The notes beneath the pieces were generated by a model, which made no database searches, had not been told where the DNA came from, and was given only the letters and a program-made list of their open reading frames with translations. Position numbers and translations under genes: made by a program. A stretch of DNA of 28,358 nucleotides from JAVWPP01 sp036635835 (GTDB lineage: Bacteria; Bacillota; Clostridia; TANB77; CAG-465): contig JAVWPP010000012.1 in assembly GCA_036635835.1 (NCBI GenBank), positions 1-28,358 on the forward strand. The letters are read 5' to 3'. Positions 5,760 to 15,296 of this stretch are shown here, piece by piece. The stretch's first letter is position 1; each line of letters opens with the position of its first letter.

Positions 5760-7199
5760 CTATTTAGACAATTCCTCAAGTACATATTTGTTAACAATTT
5801 GAGGATTTGCTTTTCCTTTAGTCTCTTTCATTATTTGGCCAACTAAAAAGCCAAGAGCTCTATCTCTTCCTGCTTTATAATCTACTACAGACTGAGGATT
5901 TGCCGCTACTATTTTTATAACTATATCTTTAATAGCAGACTCATCTGAAATTTGTAGCAAACCTTTTTCTTCTACTATTACTTTTGGATCTTTTCCTGTG
6001 TTAAACATTTCTTCGAAAACCTTTTTAGCAATTGCGCTGCTAATTATTCCTTTATCTATTAACACTATCATATTACCTAAAGAAGTAGGAGAAAATTTAA
6101 CTTCTGTTATTTCTAATTCTTGCTCTTTTAACATTTTAGATGTTTCACCCATAAGCCAGTTTGTTGCAGCTTTTGGATTGTTACATACTTTTAATGTTTC
6201 ATCAAAGAAATTTGCAAGATATTTACTTGCTGTTATTTGATTTGCATCATACTCAGACAAAGCATATTCATTTATATATCTCATACGTCTTATATGGGGC
6301 ATTTCAGGCAAGCTTTCTCTTATACCATCTATGTATTCGTTTGAAAGAATAATAGGCGCTAAATCCGGTTCTGGAAAATATCTATAATCATGAGCTTCCT
6401 CTTTAGTTCTCATAGCATATCCATATCCTTTAGCATCATCCCATCTTCTTGTTTCCTGATAGATTATGCCGCCACTTTCTAATACTTCTATTTGTCTTTT
6501 AGTTTCATACTCGATACTTCTTTGTATAGCTTTAAAAGAATTTAAATTTTTAGTTTCAGTTCTTGTTCCAAACTTTTCTGCTCCTCTTTCTCTTACAGAT
6601 AGATTTACGTCGCATCTTATAGAACCTTCTTGCATTTTACAATCTGAAACTTCTAAATACTCTAATATACTTTTTATAGTTTCCATATATGCAATAACAT
6701 CATCTGCAGATCTAAAATCTGGCTCAGATACTATCTCAATTAATGGAACGCTACATCTGTTAAAATCTATTAATGTATCTCCTGAAAATTGATCATGAAT
6801 TAATTTTCCTGTATCTTCTTCTATGTGTATTCTTGTTATACCAAATCTTTTCATCTGCCCGTTTACTTTTGCATCTATGTATCCACCTATGCAAAGTGGT
6901 AAATCAAACTGAGATGTCTGATATGCTTTAGGAAGATCTGGGTAAAAATAATTCTTTCTATCTTGCTTACTAAATCTAGATATTTCACAGCCTGTTGCAA
7001 GCCCTGCTTTAACCGCATACTCTACTACTTTTTCATTTAGAACTGGAAGAGTTCCTGGCAGTGCTAAACATATAGGGCAGCAATGTGTATTTGGATCTGA
7101 ACCAAACTTTGTACTACATCCACAATATGCTTTTGTTTTTGTTGAAAGCTCAGCATGAACTTCTAGACCTATTACTACTTCATAATCTTTCACTAACAT
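5760..7199 (-). CDS. gatB: Asp/Glu-tRNA amidotransferase subunit B
   Basis: GatB binds misacylated Glu-tRNA(Gln) or Asp-tRNA(Asn) and phosphorylates the acyl group, which GatA then amidates. The 479-residue protein shows VVIGLEVHAELSTKTKAYCGC at the start, the zinc cysteines CGC and CCPIC, KQDRKNYFYPDLPKAYQTSQ, RIHIEEDTGKL, DFNRCSVPLIEIVSEPD and QEGSIRCDVNLSV, all GatB catalytic-cradle motifs, then the helical and YqeY-like tRNA-binding tail from about residue 330. The ATG at 7199 overlaps the end of proS by 7 bases, and its ribosome site AAGGAG sits in the last proS codons, indicating translational coupling; the GTG at 7205 is disfavoured. It is the last gene of the operon. Confidence 0.97.
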   Translation of the reverse strand: MLVKDYEVVIGLEVHAELSTKTKAYCGCSTKFGSDPNTHCCPICLALPGTLPVLNEKVVEYAVKAGLATGCEISRFSKQDRKNYFYPDLPKAYQTSQFDLPLCIGGYIDAKVNGQMKRFGITRIHIEEDTGKLIHDQFSGDTLIDFNRCSVPLIEIVSEPDFRSADDVIAYMETIKSILEYLEVSDCKMQEGSIRCDVNLSVRERGAEKFGTRTETKNLNSFKAIQRSIEYETKRQIEVLESGGIIYQETRRWDDAKGYGYAMRTKEEAHDYRYFPEPDLAPIILSNEYIDGIRESLPEMPHIRRMRYINEYALSEYDANQITASKYLANFFDETLKVCNNPKAATNWLMGETSKMLKEQELEITEVKFSPTSLGNMIVLIDKGIISSAIAKKVFEEMFNTGKDPKVIVEEKGLLQISDESAIKDIVIKIVAANPQSVVDYKAGRDRALGFLVGQIMKETKGKANPQIVNKYVLEELSK

Positions 7200-8923
7200 C
7201 CACACTCCTTAAGTAATTTTTTTCTTGCATTTTCTATGAAATCTATAACTTCTGATTCCTTTATTAATTCTGCTTTATCATTACCTGTTACTTTAACTTC
7301 TAGAAGTTCGCTTTCTAAATTTCTTGGACTTATTACAAGTCTAATAGGAGCACCAACTAAATCTGCATCTGCAAATTTTGCACCTGGTTGTTTATTTCTA
7401 TCGTCTAGTAAAACATCTAATCCTTTAGCTTTTAGCACCTTATATAAATCATTTGCTTTTGTATATATTTCTCCGTTTTTTGAGTAATCTATTGGACATA
7501 TATGAACGTCAAAAGGAGCAATTGTTATAGGCCAGTTAACTGCTTTATTAGTTGCTTTTGCTTCTAATACAGAGGCTATTAATCTTCCAACACCTATTCC
7601 GTAACATCCCATTATAGGATTATTTGGAGTGCTGCTTTCATCTAAATATGTCATGCCCATAGCTTTAGTATATTTAGTTCCTAGCTGAAATATATTACCT
7701 ACTTCAATACCGTTTGAAATTCTTATACTGCTTTTTCCGCATACTGGGCAAATATCTTTTTCTACTACTTTTGCTACATCTACATATACAGCATTTTTAA
7801 CATCTCTTTTCATATTTAAACCTGTGTAATGCTTGTCTAATATATTTGCACCAGTTATTAATGAAGCTTCATTTTCTAATGATTTATCTATTACAATAGT
7901 TGCATCATTTCCTTCAAAATTATATGGTCCAACAAAACCGTAAACTATATTATCTGTATCTTTTTCTTTTCTAGGTTCTACGTCTGCTTTAATTAGATTT
8001 GTTAATTTTGTTTCATTAACATCTCTATCTGCTCTTATATATACAACAACAGGTTTATAATCATCCTGCCTTGTATAAACAACTGCTTTTATCATTTTAG
8101 ATTTCTCTGTATTTAAAAATTTACATACATCATCTATTGTTTTCATAGAAGGTGTTTCTACAAGTTTTAAGTCTTCTATTTTTTCTGTTTCTACTTTTAA
8201 ATTTCCGTATGTTGCAATCTCCATGTTAGCGCTATAATCGCAGCTTTCACATGTAATTATTTTATCTTCTCCAGCATCACATAAAAGCATATATTCATGA
8301 GCAACATCTCCGCCCATCATTCCTGAATCTGATTTAACAGCTATAACTTCTGGAACTCCTGCTTTCTTAAATATTCTATGGTATGCATCAAAATATGTTT
8401 TATATGTTTCTTCTAAACTCTCTTTAGTTGTATGAAAAGAATATGCGTCCTTCATTGTAAACTCTCTAGTTCTTATAAGTCCACCTCTACTTCTTGCTTC
8501 ATCTCTAAATTTAGTTTGTATTTGATATACTGAAAACGGATACTTTTGATAGCTTTGCGCTTCTGACATTGCCATAAGAACTACTGGTTCTTCATGTGTC
8601 ATTGATAGTACCATATCTGCTTTAGATCTATCTTTAAATCTAACCATTTCATTTCCTATAGAATCATATCTACCTGACATATCCCATAGTTTTTTTGTAC
8701 CTACAAGTGGCATTAATATTTCTTGCGCGTCTATTAAATTCATTTCTTCACGAATTATATTTCTTATTTTTTCTTCTACTTTTTTAGCAAGTGGAAGTAG
8801 CGTATATAGCCCCGCTCCTACTTGTCTTATATATCCGCCTTTTATTAAAAGTCCATGACTTTTTAGCGTTGCTTCATTTGGCCATTCTTTATACGTTTCG
8901 CCAATTAATTTACTTTGTAACAT
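7193..8923 (-). CDS. proS: prolyl-tRNA synthetase (bacterial type)
   Basis: Class II synthetase that charges tRNA(Pro) with proline. The 576-residue length fits the bacterial (ProS type 1) form with an inserted editing domain. Motifs: GGYIRQVGAGLYTLLP (29-44), TH-EEPV (109-114), motif 2 KFRDEARSRGGLIRTREF, SDSGMMGGDVAHEYM before the insertion, then the INS deacylase region (about 225-400) that clears Ala-tRNA(Pro). Motif 3 is GCYGIGVGRLIASVLE, followed by the anticodon-binding domain. A CxxC pair at each edge of the insertion (CESC, CPVC) is notable and may be a structural metal site. It sits between gatA (24-base gap upstream) and gatB (7-base overlap), splitting the usual gatCAB order. Confidence 0.97.
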   Translation of the reverse strand: MLQSKLIGETYKEWPNEATLKSHGLLIKGGYIRQVGAGLYTLLPLAKKVEEKIRNIIREEMNLIDAQEILMPLVGTKKLWDMSGRYDSIGNEMVRFKDRSKADMVLSMTHEEPVVLMAMSEAQSYQKYPFSVYQIQTKFRDEARSRGGLIRTREFTMKDAYSFHTTKESLEETYKTYFDAYHRIFKKAGVPEVIAVKSDSGMMGGDVAHEYMLLCDAGEDKIITCESCDYSANMEIATYGNLKVETEKIEDLKLVETPSMKTIDDVCKFLNTEKSKMIKAVVYTRQDDYKPVVVYIRADRDVNETKLTNLIKADVEPRKEKDTDNIVYGFVGPYNFEGNDATIVIDKSLENEASLITGANILDKHYTGLNMKRDVKNAVYVDVAKVVEKDICPVCGKSSIRISNGIEVGNIFQLGTKYTKAMGMTYLDESSTPNNPIMGCYGIGVGRLIASVLEAKATNKAVNWPITIAPFDVHICPIDYSKNGEIYTKANDLYKVLKAKGLDVLLDDRNKQPGAKFADADLVGAPIRLVISPRNLESELLEVKVTGNDKAELIKESEVIDFIENARKKLLKECGC

Positions 8924-8947
8924 AATGTATTTCCCCCTATATTATTT

Positions 8948-10408
8948 TTATATGTTTGGTCTTTTTGTATGCCATATAGTATTTTGCTCATATGCATATG
9001 CTATGTTTAATAAATTTTCTTCATCAAATGCTTTTGCTATAAATTGCAGTCCTATAGGCAGATTGTTTTTATCCATGCCACACGGGATAGATATTCCAGG
9101 TAATCCTGCTATGTTTACAGGCACTGTGAATATATCTTCTAAATACATTTCTAATGGATTTTTGCTTTTCTCTCCGAATTTAAATGCGCAAGATGGCACT
9201 GTTGGTGACATTATTACATCTACTTTTTCGAATTCTTTATTGAAGTCTTGGCATATTAAAGTTCTAACTTTTAATGCTTTATTATAGTACGCATCATAGT
9301 ATCCGCTACTTAATACATAAGTTCCAAGCATTATTCTTCTTTTCACTTCGTTTCCGAATCCTTCTGTTCTAGATGATTTATATAGATCATCTAAATCTTC
9401 AAATTTTTCCGCTCTATGTCCGTATTTAATTCCATCATATCTTGCAAGGTTAGAAGAAGCTTCTGCTGTTGCTAAAATATAATAAACAGGTAATGCGTAT
9501 TTTGCATAATTTAATTTTATTTCTACTATTTCAGCTCCTTGTTTTTTTAGCTCTTCTACTGCTAAATCAAAAGCAGCTTTAACATCTTCATTTACACCTT
9601 GCTTAATAAAGTCTACAGGTATTCCAATCTTTTTGCCTTTTATATTTCCGTTTAATGCTTTTGTATAATCTACTTTTTCTATTTTTGTTGATGTAGAATC
9701 CATTTCATCATAGCCTGCAATTGCGTTTAACATTATTGCGCTATCTGTAACATCTTTAGTAAATGGTCCTACTTGATCTAGTGATGATGCAAATGCAATA
9801 AGTCCAAATCTTGATACAAGTCCATATGTTGGTTTAAGTCCAACAACTCCGCAGTATGATGCTGGCTGCCTTATTGATCCACCAGTATCTGATCCTAAAC
9901 TTGCATATGACATATTTGAAGCAACTGCTGCGCAGCTACCGCCTGATGATCCTCCTGGAACTCTTGTTAAATCCCATGGATTTTTTGTTTTCTTAAAGTA
10001 TGATGTTTCCGTAGAAGAACCCATCGCAAATTCATCTTGATTTGTTTTTCCTATAATTATTGCGCCTAACTTTTCTAGATTTTCTACTACTTTTGCGCTA
10101 TATGGTGGAAAGAAATTTTCTAGCATTTTTGAACTACAAGTTGTTCTAACATCTTTAGTACAAATGTTATCTTTTATAGCTACTGGAATTCCAGCAAGCT
10201 CAGATGTAAGCTCTCCTGCATCTATCTTGTTTTGTACTTCTTTTGCTCTTTCTAAAGCACTCTCTTTTGTAAGGGTAACAAAAGCTTCTACTTTGTTTTC
10301 TACGTCTTCTATTCTATCGTAAATTTCGTTTACTAAATCTACTACTTTTACTTCGCCTTTTTTAATTTTTTCTGAAAGCTCATGTATAGTTAATTCATAA
10401 TATGCCAT
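8948..10408 (-). CDS. gatA: Asp/Glu-tRNA amidotransferase subunit A
   Basis: GatA is the amidase-signature subunit that frees ammonia from glutamine or asparagine and channels it to GatB. The 486-residue protein has the catalytic triad visible: Lys79 in AIKDN, Ser154 in PGGSSGGS, and nucleophile Ser178 in DTGGSIRQPASYCG, with AGYDEMDSTS and later substrate-pocket motifs also present. Length is as expected. The start ATG is just 2 bases after gatC and preceded by GGAGGA, so it is coupled to gatC. No sign of damage. Confidence 0.97.
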   Translation of the reverse strand: MAYYELTIHELSEKIKKGEVKVVDLVNEIYDRIEDVENKVEAFVTLTKESALERAKEVQNKIDAGELTSELAGIPVAIKDNICTKDVRTTCSSKMLENFFPPYSAKVVENLEKLGAIIIGKTNQDEFAMGSSTETSYFKKTKNPWDLTRVPGGSSGGSCAAVASNMSYASLGSDTGGSIRQPASYCGVVGLKPTYGLVSRFGLIAFASSLDQVGPFTKDVTDSAIMLNAIAGYDEMDSTSTKIEKVDYTKALNGNIKGKKIGIPVDFIKQGVNEDVKAAFDLAVEELKKQGAEIVEIKLNYAKYALPVYYILATAEASSNLARYDGIKYGHRAEKFEDLDDLYKSSRTEGFGNEVKRRIMLGTYVLSSGYYDAYYNKALKVRTLICQDFNKEFEKVDVIMSPTVPSCAFKFGEKSKNPLEMYLEDIFTVPVNIAGLPGISIPCGMDKNNLPIGLQFIAKAFDEENLLNIAYAYEQNTIWHTKRPNI

Positions 10409-10410
10409 TG

Positions 10411-10707
10411 TTATTCCTCCTCCGCTACTACTTTAGGTACGCTAATACAACCTGCTTCTTTTGAAGGTGCATTTTTTAAAATATATGCTCTTTCAAAAGA
10501 CTCTTTAGGACAATCTTTTCTAAATACATTACTTGTATTTAATATATGTGCTGTTGGTTTAACACCATCTACATTTACTTCATCTAACTGATTTGCAAAA
10601 CCTACTATGCTTTCTAAATCTACAGATAATTTTTCTATTTCTTCGTCTGTGAATTTTAATTTAGCAAGCTCTGCTATGTGTGTAACTTCTTCTCTTGAAA
10701 TTTTCAT
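10411..10707 (-). CDS. gatC: Asp/Glu-tRNA amidotransferase subunit C
   Basis: A 98-residue GatC, the small subunit that wraps around and stabilises GatA-GatB. The family pattern is clear: MKISREEVTHIAELAKLKF, then E-E-I-E-x-L, L-D-E-V-N-V-D-G-V-K-P-T and FRKD. It is the first gene of gatC-gatA-proS-gatB, with GGAGC before the ATG and a promoter about 60 bases upstream. Presence of GatCAB implies that the organism makes Gln-tRNA(Gln) and/or Asn-tRNA(Asn) by the indirect route; which one cannot be decided here. Confidence 0.95.
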   Translation of the reverse strand: MKISREEVTHIAELAKLKFTDEEIEKLSVDLESIVGFANQLDEVNVDGVKPTAHILNTSNVFRKDCPKESFERAYILKNAPSKEAGCISVPKVVAEEE

Positions 10708-10744
10708 TTTTTATTTTGCTCCTTTGCTTTAAATATACTTATAT

Positions 10745-10773
10745 ATTATATACTAAGTTATGTTTTTTTTCAA
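10745..10773 (-). promoter_or_regulatory. sigma-A promoter of the gat-proS operon
   Basis: Minus strand TTGAAA (10768-10773), 17-bp spacer, TATAAT (10745-10750), 38 bases before the gatC start. Confidence 0.78.
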
Positions 10774-10900
10774 TGATAGTATGGTAATTTACAAACTTTC
10801 TATTCTTTTTTTCTTATATTTGTTTTTTAGATTTTTTAAAACGTAGTATTTACAACTTTTATTCTTTTTTAGTTTTGGTTTAGTATCTATTTTATATATT

Positions 10901-10939
10901 AAAAAAAGAGAATTTTTATAACAAAAATCCTCTTTTTTA
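10901..10939 (-). terminator. terminator of the ABC exporter operon
   Basis: AAAAAGAG and CTCTTTTT arms with a second pairing of ATTTTT with AAAAAT inside give a long AT-rich hairpin with a T-run on either strand. It lies after the last permease gene (stop at 10962). Confidence 0.78.
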
Positions 10940-10961
10940 TTCTACTACTTTATATGATTTA

Positions 10962-12485
10962 TTATGCATTTTTTCCTTCTACGTTTTTTATATTTTTAAT
11001 AGCTAAAACAGAAAAAATACTTGCTATTATGCAGATAGATATATTCCAAAAAACATATGTAGATATATGCAGATTATTTGAAATATACATAAGGTCTGCA
11101 TATAGATATCCACTTGCTTTTTGGATATACATTAAATCTAAATTTATATATGGAATATTTACGCCACATATGCTAAAACACTTAAAAACATTAAGCAAAT
11201 ATATAGATATATAAATGCTACAAGTTGCTATTATGCCAGCTTTAGGACTGCCTATAACAGATACAATTAGCATACATGTGCAAGCAGCTGCACTAATAGG
11301 CAAAATATATGTTATAGCTTTAAAAAAAGCTAATATATATTTTGGAAGTATTATTACAAAAGAAAATATTGTAGTAGCTTCATTAAATTTAAATACTGAT
11401 ACCCCTTCTACTAAAAGCATAGTTAAACAGCTAAAAATATATATACAAAAAATGCACATAACTGAAGCTAATATTACTGATATATATTTAGCTAGTAATT
11501 TTTTAAATATATCTTTTTTATTTAATAGATCATTAGAAAACTTTTTAGCCACAAGTACAGTAGCAAAAATTATAACTAAGCTATACATTGGCAGGTTAAA
11601 TTTATTTGTTTTAGTTATATCTTTTTTAGTAATAAGAGAATGCTTATATTCTAAAATATCTGCTTCTATTACTTTTATTTTTTTATTATTTTCTATACTT
11701 TGCTTTTTAATTTTTTCAATACTTTTTTCGTTTTTAGGATCTTCTATAGCCATCTGAATTAGATCATTACTTGCATCATTTAATGCTTCTATTTCTTCTG
11801 CTTTACTTGCAAGTTCTAAAGCTTGTTTTTTAAGATATCCATCTTCTAGTTTTATATTATTTTTAAGAAAAGTATACGCAAATTCCTTGTCTTTATTTTC
11901 TGTATCTTTGCTTTCTTTTATTTTAATTTCTAAAAAATCTTCGTACTTATTTTTCTGTAATATACCAACTACTTTAGACGCTTTATATTTAACATTTGCA
12001 ATATATTTGTTATATATATTCTTGTTTTTAAGCTTTTCAAAATACTCATCTGGCACATTATATTTTGTTTCTTTAATAGCTACTTTAACATCTTCTAGCT
12101 TATACCTTTGCTTGTTTAGCATCATATCTATAAGTATCTGATTTTTATATATTTCATACTCTTTTACAAGCTCTTCTTTCCACATAGGCAAGCTGCCTTT
12201 AACTAGCTCTTCTTTAAGAGTTTCTTGTGTAAGCATATCTATATATATTTGCTGCATAGCTGAAGATATTTCACCATTTGTATTAGCATATTCTTCTGCC
12301 TTTTTAGTTATTTTATTTAGCACATTTTCTTCTTTTTTTACACCTTGCTTTTTTTCTAAATACTTGTTTTGCAAAACAGGAAGTGCACCTAAAAAACCAC
12401 AAAGCATTACAACAGCTAATATGTAATATATTATATTTTTTTTATTTAGTATCTCTAGTATTTCTTTCTGTATATATTTTAGCAT
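10962..12485 (-). CDS. ABC-2 type permease with long coiled-coil insert (second permease)
   Basis: A 507-residue membrane protein. One N-terminal helix (about 20-39) is followed by a 250-residue Lys/Glu-rich region without hydrophobic segments (about 40-295), predicted to be an extracytoplasmic coiled coil. A cluster of about six helices then spans 300 to the C-terminus. This TM1-large-domain-TM bundle is the ABC-2 exporter permease layout. It is the third gene of an operon after the ATPase and the 583-residue permease, which has the same architecture, so the two probably form a heterodimeric channel. GGAGAA precedes the ATG. The substrate is unknown; related exporters carry antimicrobial peptides, lipids or peptide signals. 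A long hairpin separates it from the upstream permease gene. Confidence 0.8.
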   Translation of the reverse strand: MLKYIQKEILEILNKKNIIYYILAVVMLCGFLGALPVLQNKYLEKKQGVKKEENVLNKITKKAEEYANTNGEISSAMQQIYIDMLTQETLKEELVKGSLPMWKEELVKEYEIYKNQILIDMMLNKQRYKLEDVKVAIKETKYNVPDEYFEKLKNKNIYNKYIANVKYKASKVVGILQKNKYEDFLEIKIKESKDTENKDKEFAYTFLKNNIKLEDGYLKKQALELASKAEEIEALNDASNDLIQMAIEDPKNEKSIEKIKKQSIENNKKIKVIEADILEYKHSLITKKDITKTNKFNLPMYSLVIIFATVLVAKKFSNDLLNKKDIFKKLLAKYISVILASVMCIFCIYIFSCLTMLLVEGVSVFKFNEATTIFSFVIILPKYILAFFKAITYILPISAAACTCMLIVSVIGSPKAGIIATCSIYISIYLLNVFKCFSICGVNIPYINLDLMYIQKASGYLYADLMYISNNLHISTYVFWNISICIIASIFSVLAIKNIKNVEGKNA

Positions 12486-12498
12486 GAATTTCTCCTAT

Positions 12499-12543
12499 AT
12501 TGTTTTAAAGGAATATACAGTTACGCATATTCCTTTAAACAAT
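12499..12543. repeat. 17-bp intercistronic hairpin between the two permease genes
   Basis: Arms 12499-12516 and 12527-12543 pair over 17 bp with one bulged T and a 10-base loop. It starts three bases after the stop of the first permease gene and lacks a T-run, so it is more like an mRNA processing or stability element than a terminator. It probably lowers expression of the second permease or protects the upstream message. Confidence 0.65.
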
Positions 12544-12545
12544 TT

Positions 12546-14297
12546 CTACTGATTTTTTATATCTGATTTAGTGAAACTTATAAATGATATTACAAGCATT
12601 ACAGTAATATATGCAGCTATCATAAGAAGACCATTTCTAAGAGATATTGCACCACTTGCAAAGTCTTCTTGAATAATTTTTGCATAATTTTGAGTTTCTA
12701 CTTTTTCTAGTAAAGGCTCTAATGTAAAGTATGGAGCAGGCGTAAATTTAATCCATGCGTAATTAAGTATAAACGCTAATTGACTTACAACATTCCCTGC
12801 AAACATTCCTGCAAGTCCTAGTCCTACTGCTAAAGTTCCAGACTTTATAACTGTAGATATCATAAAAGAAAAAGTAAGAAATACATAACCTGGTAAACAT
12901 GCTATGCACATTTTCACAAGCTCCATAATTATTATATTTTGCTCTACTATTTTTCCATCTTTAAAGATAAGTTCAGAGACTGCATATGAATCAAATCCAT
13001 ATAGTATACCTGCTGTAAGAATTGTTGCTGCAAAGCACATTACTCCAACTAAAGCAAACACACATGTAACAGTAAATATTTTAGAAAATAATATTTTCCA
13101 TCTCTTTACTGGGCTTATTAAAAGCAGTCTAATTGTCCCTGTTGCAAATTCGTTTGCAACAATAACTCCTGCAAGTACAACACCTACTATAGCCATTATA
13201 GAAGTAATATATGTATACGATCCATTTACAGCTTTTTTAGCAGTATTATCTTCATTTATAGCTATGTTTTTTTCTAATGCATATTTATTTTTAGCGATAT
13301 TTTCTTCGTAAAATTTTAAATCTACTTCATGTTGTTTTTCATATTCTTTATATGTTTTTATATTTGTTTCTTTCTGCGCTTTACTTGCATAAAACTCAGC
13401 TTCTGTTTTCTTAGATATTTTTGCATTTTCAACGTTAGTAATATTTTCAGCTAAACCTAGTACAGCTCCTTTTTGCCACTTTGTAACTTCAGTATTTTTT
13501 GTAGATTCAACAAATTTATTATATTCTACTAACACTTTATTATTTATATAATTGCTATTTTCAAATTCTTTAACATTTGCTTTTAAAGCTTTTATATTTT
13601 CTAAATCTTTTACAGATTCTTTTTCTAATTCTAAAACAATTTTATTTAATTCTTTTATTTGTTTTTCATTCTCTATTATATTATTTTTTTTATACTTTAT
13701 TTCAGACTGTAAATATGCTTTAAAATCTGATGTATTTAAAACATTTTTAATATTTTCCGATTCTTTATTTTTATTATCTATATATGTCTTTAAACTCTCT
13801 TTATTATCTGCCGCTTTCTTTAGCATAGTTCTTTCTGATTCCTGCAAATTTAAACTTTCTCCACCATACATTTTATACATGTTATCTACTGATTCAATTT
13901 CATCTAATGTATAACCTTTAAGCATTAAATTTGCTATTAGTTTAATACTTTGAATCTCTTTATATTTTGTCATCATATTTAATTGCCACTCTTCAGTTTT
14001 AGCTGTTTTAGCAAATATTTTATCTTCTAATATATTAATGTTAAACGTAGCAACTTCAGTAGCTATTTTATATATTGAATCTGTTTTGTTTTTATTTTCG
14101 TCTAACATAGTTTGCATTCTTTCTTTCATGTAATCTTGATATGTATCATCTTGATATATCTCCACGCCTTTACTATACTTTTGAATTACAAGTGGAGCTA
14201 TTATGGCTATTAATGCAATTAGTATAATGACTATTGTAGATTTTTTATTGAAGATTTTTAAAAATTCATTTTTTATTAATATAATTACTTTACCCAC
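12546..14297 (-). CDS. ABC-2 type permease with long coiled-coil insert (first permease)
   Basis: About 583 residues from the GTG at 14297. This start begins VGKVIILIKNEFLKIF, a typical ABC-2 permease N-terminus; it has GGGGGAAG 8 bases upstream and overlaps the ATPase stop by 8 bases. Longer in-frame starts would lie inside the ATPase gene without better signals. One helix (about 19-38) is followed by about 320 residues of Lys/Glu/Asn-rich heptad-like sequence, predicted coiled coil outside the membrane. The C-terminal bundle begins YITSIMAIVGVVLAG and contains ANEFATGTIRLLLISPVKRW, a classic ABC-2 cytoplasmic coupling segment (NEF-G-T-R-L-L). About six helices in total. It pairs with the ATPase and the smaller permease; the exported substrate cannot be told. 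Confidence 0.84.
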   Translation of the reverse strand: MGKVIILIKNEFLKIFNKKSTIVIILIALIAIIAPLVIQKYSKGVEIYQDDTYQDYMKERMQTMLDENKNKTDSIYKIATEVATFNINILEDKIFAKTAKTEEWQLNMMTKYKEIQSIKLIANLMLKGYTLDEIESVDNMYKMYGGESLNLQESERTMLKKAADNKESLKTYIDNKNKESENIKNVLNTSDFKAYLQSEIKYKKNNIIENEKQIKELNKIVLELEKESVKDLENIKALKANVKEFENSNYINNKVLVEYNKFVESTKNTEVTKWQKGAVLGLAENITNVENAKISKKTEAEFYASKAQKETNIKTYKEYEKQHEVDLKFYEENIAKNKYALEKNIAINEDNTAKKAVNGSYTYITSIMAIVGVVLAGVIVANEFATGTIRLLLISPVKRWKILFSKIFTVTCVFALVGVMCFAATILTAGILYGFDSYAVSELIFKDGKIVEQNIIIMELVKMCIACLPGYVFLTFSFMISTVIKSGTLAVGLGLAGMFAGNVVSQLAFILNYAWIKFTPAPYFTLEPLLEKVETQNYAKIIQEDFASGAISLRNGLLMIAAYITVMLVISFISFTKSDIKNQ

Positions 14298-15273
14298 GAT
14301 GTTTTCTTCCCCCTGTTCTTGCTGCATTGTTATTTTCAGCACTTTTTTCATTTGCTTTAGCTGTAGTTTCAAGGAACATATCTTCTAGAGATTTTGTTTT
14401 TAAACTAATTTCATAGACATCTACATTTTGAAGAACTAGCTCTTTATTTATTTTAGATACCTCTGATTTTTTACATACTAAATTTAATTTATCTTTATTA
14501 ATACTTACTTCAATATTTAGATCTGTTGCAATTTTATATGCATACTTATTATCTGCTGTATCCATTATATATTCTAAAATATTTTCTCCAGTATTTACAT
14601 CTGTTTTTTCTGCTTGCGCTTCGTGCAAGTCTTTTACATCTATAATCTTACCTTTATCTAAGATACAAACTCTATCGCACATAAGCTCCATTTCGGCAAG
14701 CAAATGGCTAGATACAAGTACTGCTGTTCCGTTATCTGCAAGTCTTCTTAGTATATTTCTAAGATCTTTTATACCTTGCGGATCTAGACCATTTGTAGGC
14801 TCATCTAAGATAAGAAGCTTTGGATTTGTTACAAGCGCCTGTGCTATTCCAAGTCTTTGCTTCATACCAAGAGAATACTTTTTTACTTGATCATTAATTC
14901 TACTTTTTAGTCCAACTACATCTGCCATATCTAATAGCTCTTGTTTTGAAACAGATTTATATAGATTTGTGAACATTTTTAAATTTTGCATTCCTGTTAA
15001 GTTTGCGTACATTTCTGGATTTTCAATAATTCCTTTGAAATTTTTAGCTGCTTTCTCATACTCTTTATTAACATCATATCCAACTACTTTTATATTTCCA
15101 TCAGATATTTTAAGAAGCCCCATAATCATTTTTATTAATGTTGTTTTACCTGCTCCATTTGGTCCAAGAAGTCCATAAATTTCTCCCTCTCTAACCGTAA
15201 ATGAAGTGTCATGTATAATTGTTTTTTTACCAAACTTTTTACTTACATTTTTAATTTCTAATACGTCTTTCAT
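14290..15273 (-). CDS. ABC transporter ATP-binding protein (BcrA/CcmA-like)
   Basis: The 327-residue ATPase of the exporter. Motifs are complete: Walker A GPNGAGKTT, Q-loop region IIENPEMYANLTGMQNL, signature SLGMKQRLGIAQAL, Walker B LLILDEPTNGLDP, and H-loop SSHLLAEM. The ENPxxYxxLT segment and the roughly 80-residue extension after the H-loop are typical of the bacitracin-resistance/ABC-2 exporter branch (BcrA, YxlF). The last 20 residues are Asn/Arg/Gly-rich and look disordered. It is the first gene of the operon, with AGAGG before the ATG and a promoter that shares its -35 region with the divergent amidase promoter. Confidence 0.93.
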   Translation of the reverse strand: MKDVLEIKNVSKKFGKKTIIHDTSFTVREGEIYGLLGPNGAGKTTLIKMIMGLLKISDGNIKVVGYDVNKEYEKAAKNFKGIIENPEMYANLTGMQNLKMFTNLYKSVSKQELLDMADVVGLKSRINDQVKKYSLGMKQRLGIAQALVTNPKLLILDEPTNGLDPQGIKDLRNILRRLADNGTAVLVSSHLLAEMELMCDRVCILDKGKIIDVKDLHEAQAEKTDVNTGENILEYIMDTADNKYAYKIATDLNIEVSINKDKLNLVCKKSEVSKINKELVLQNVDVYEISLKTKSLEDMFLETTAKANEKSAENNNAARTGGRKHRG

Positions 15274-15296
15274 TTTTTCCTCTTTTCTTTTATTTT

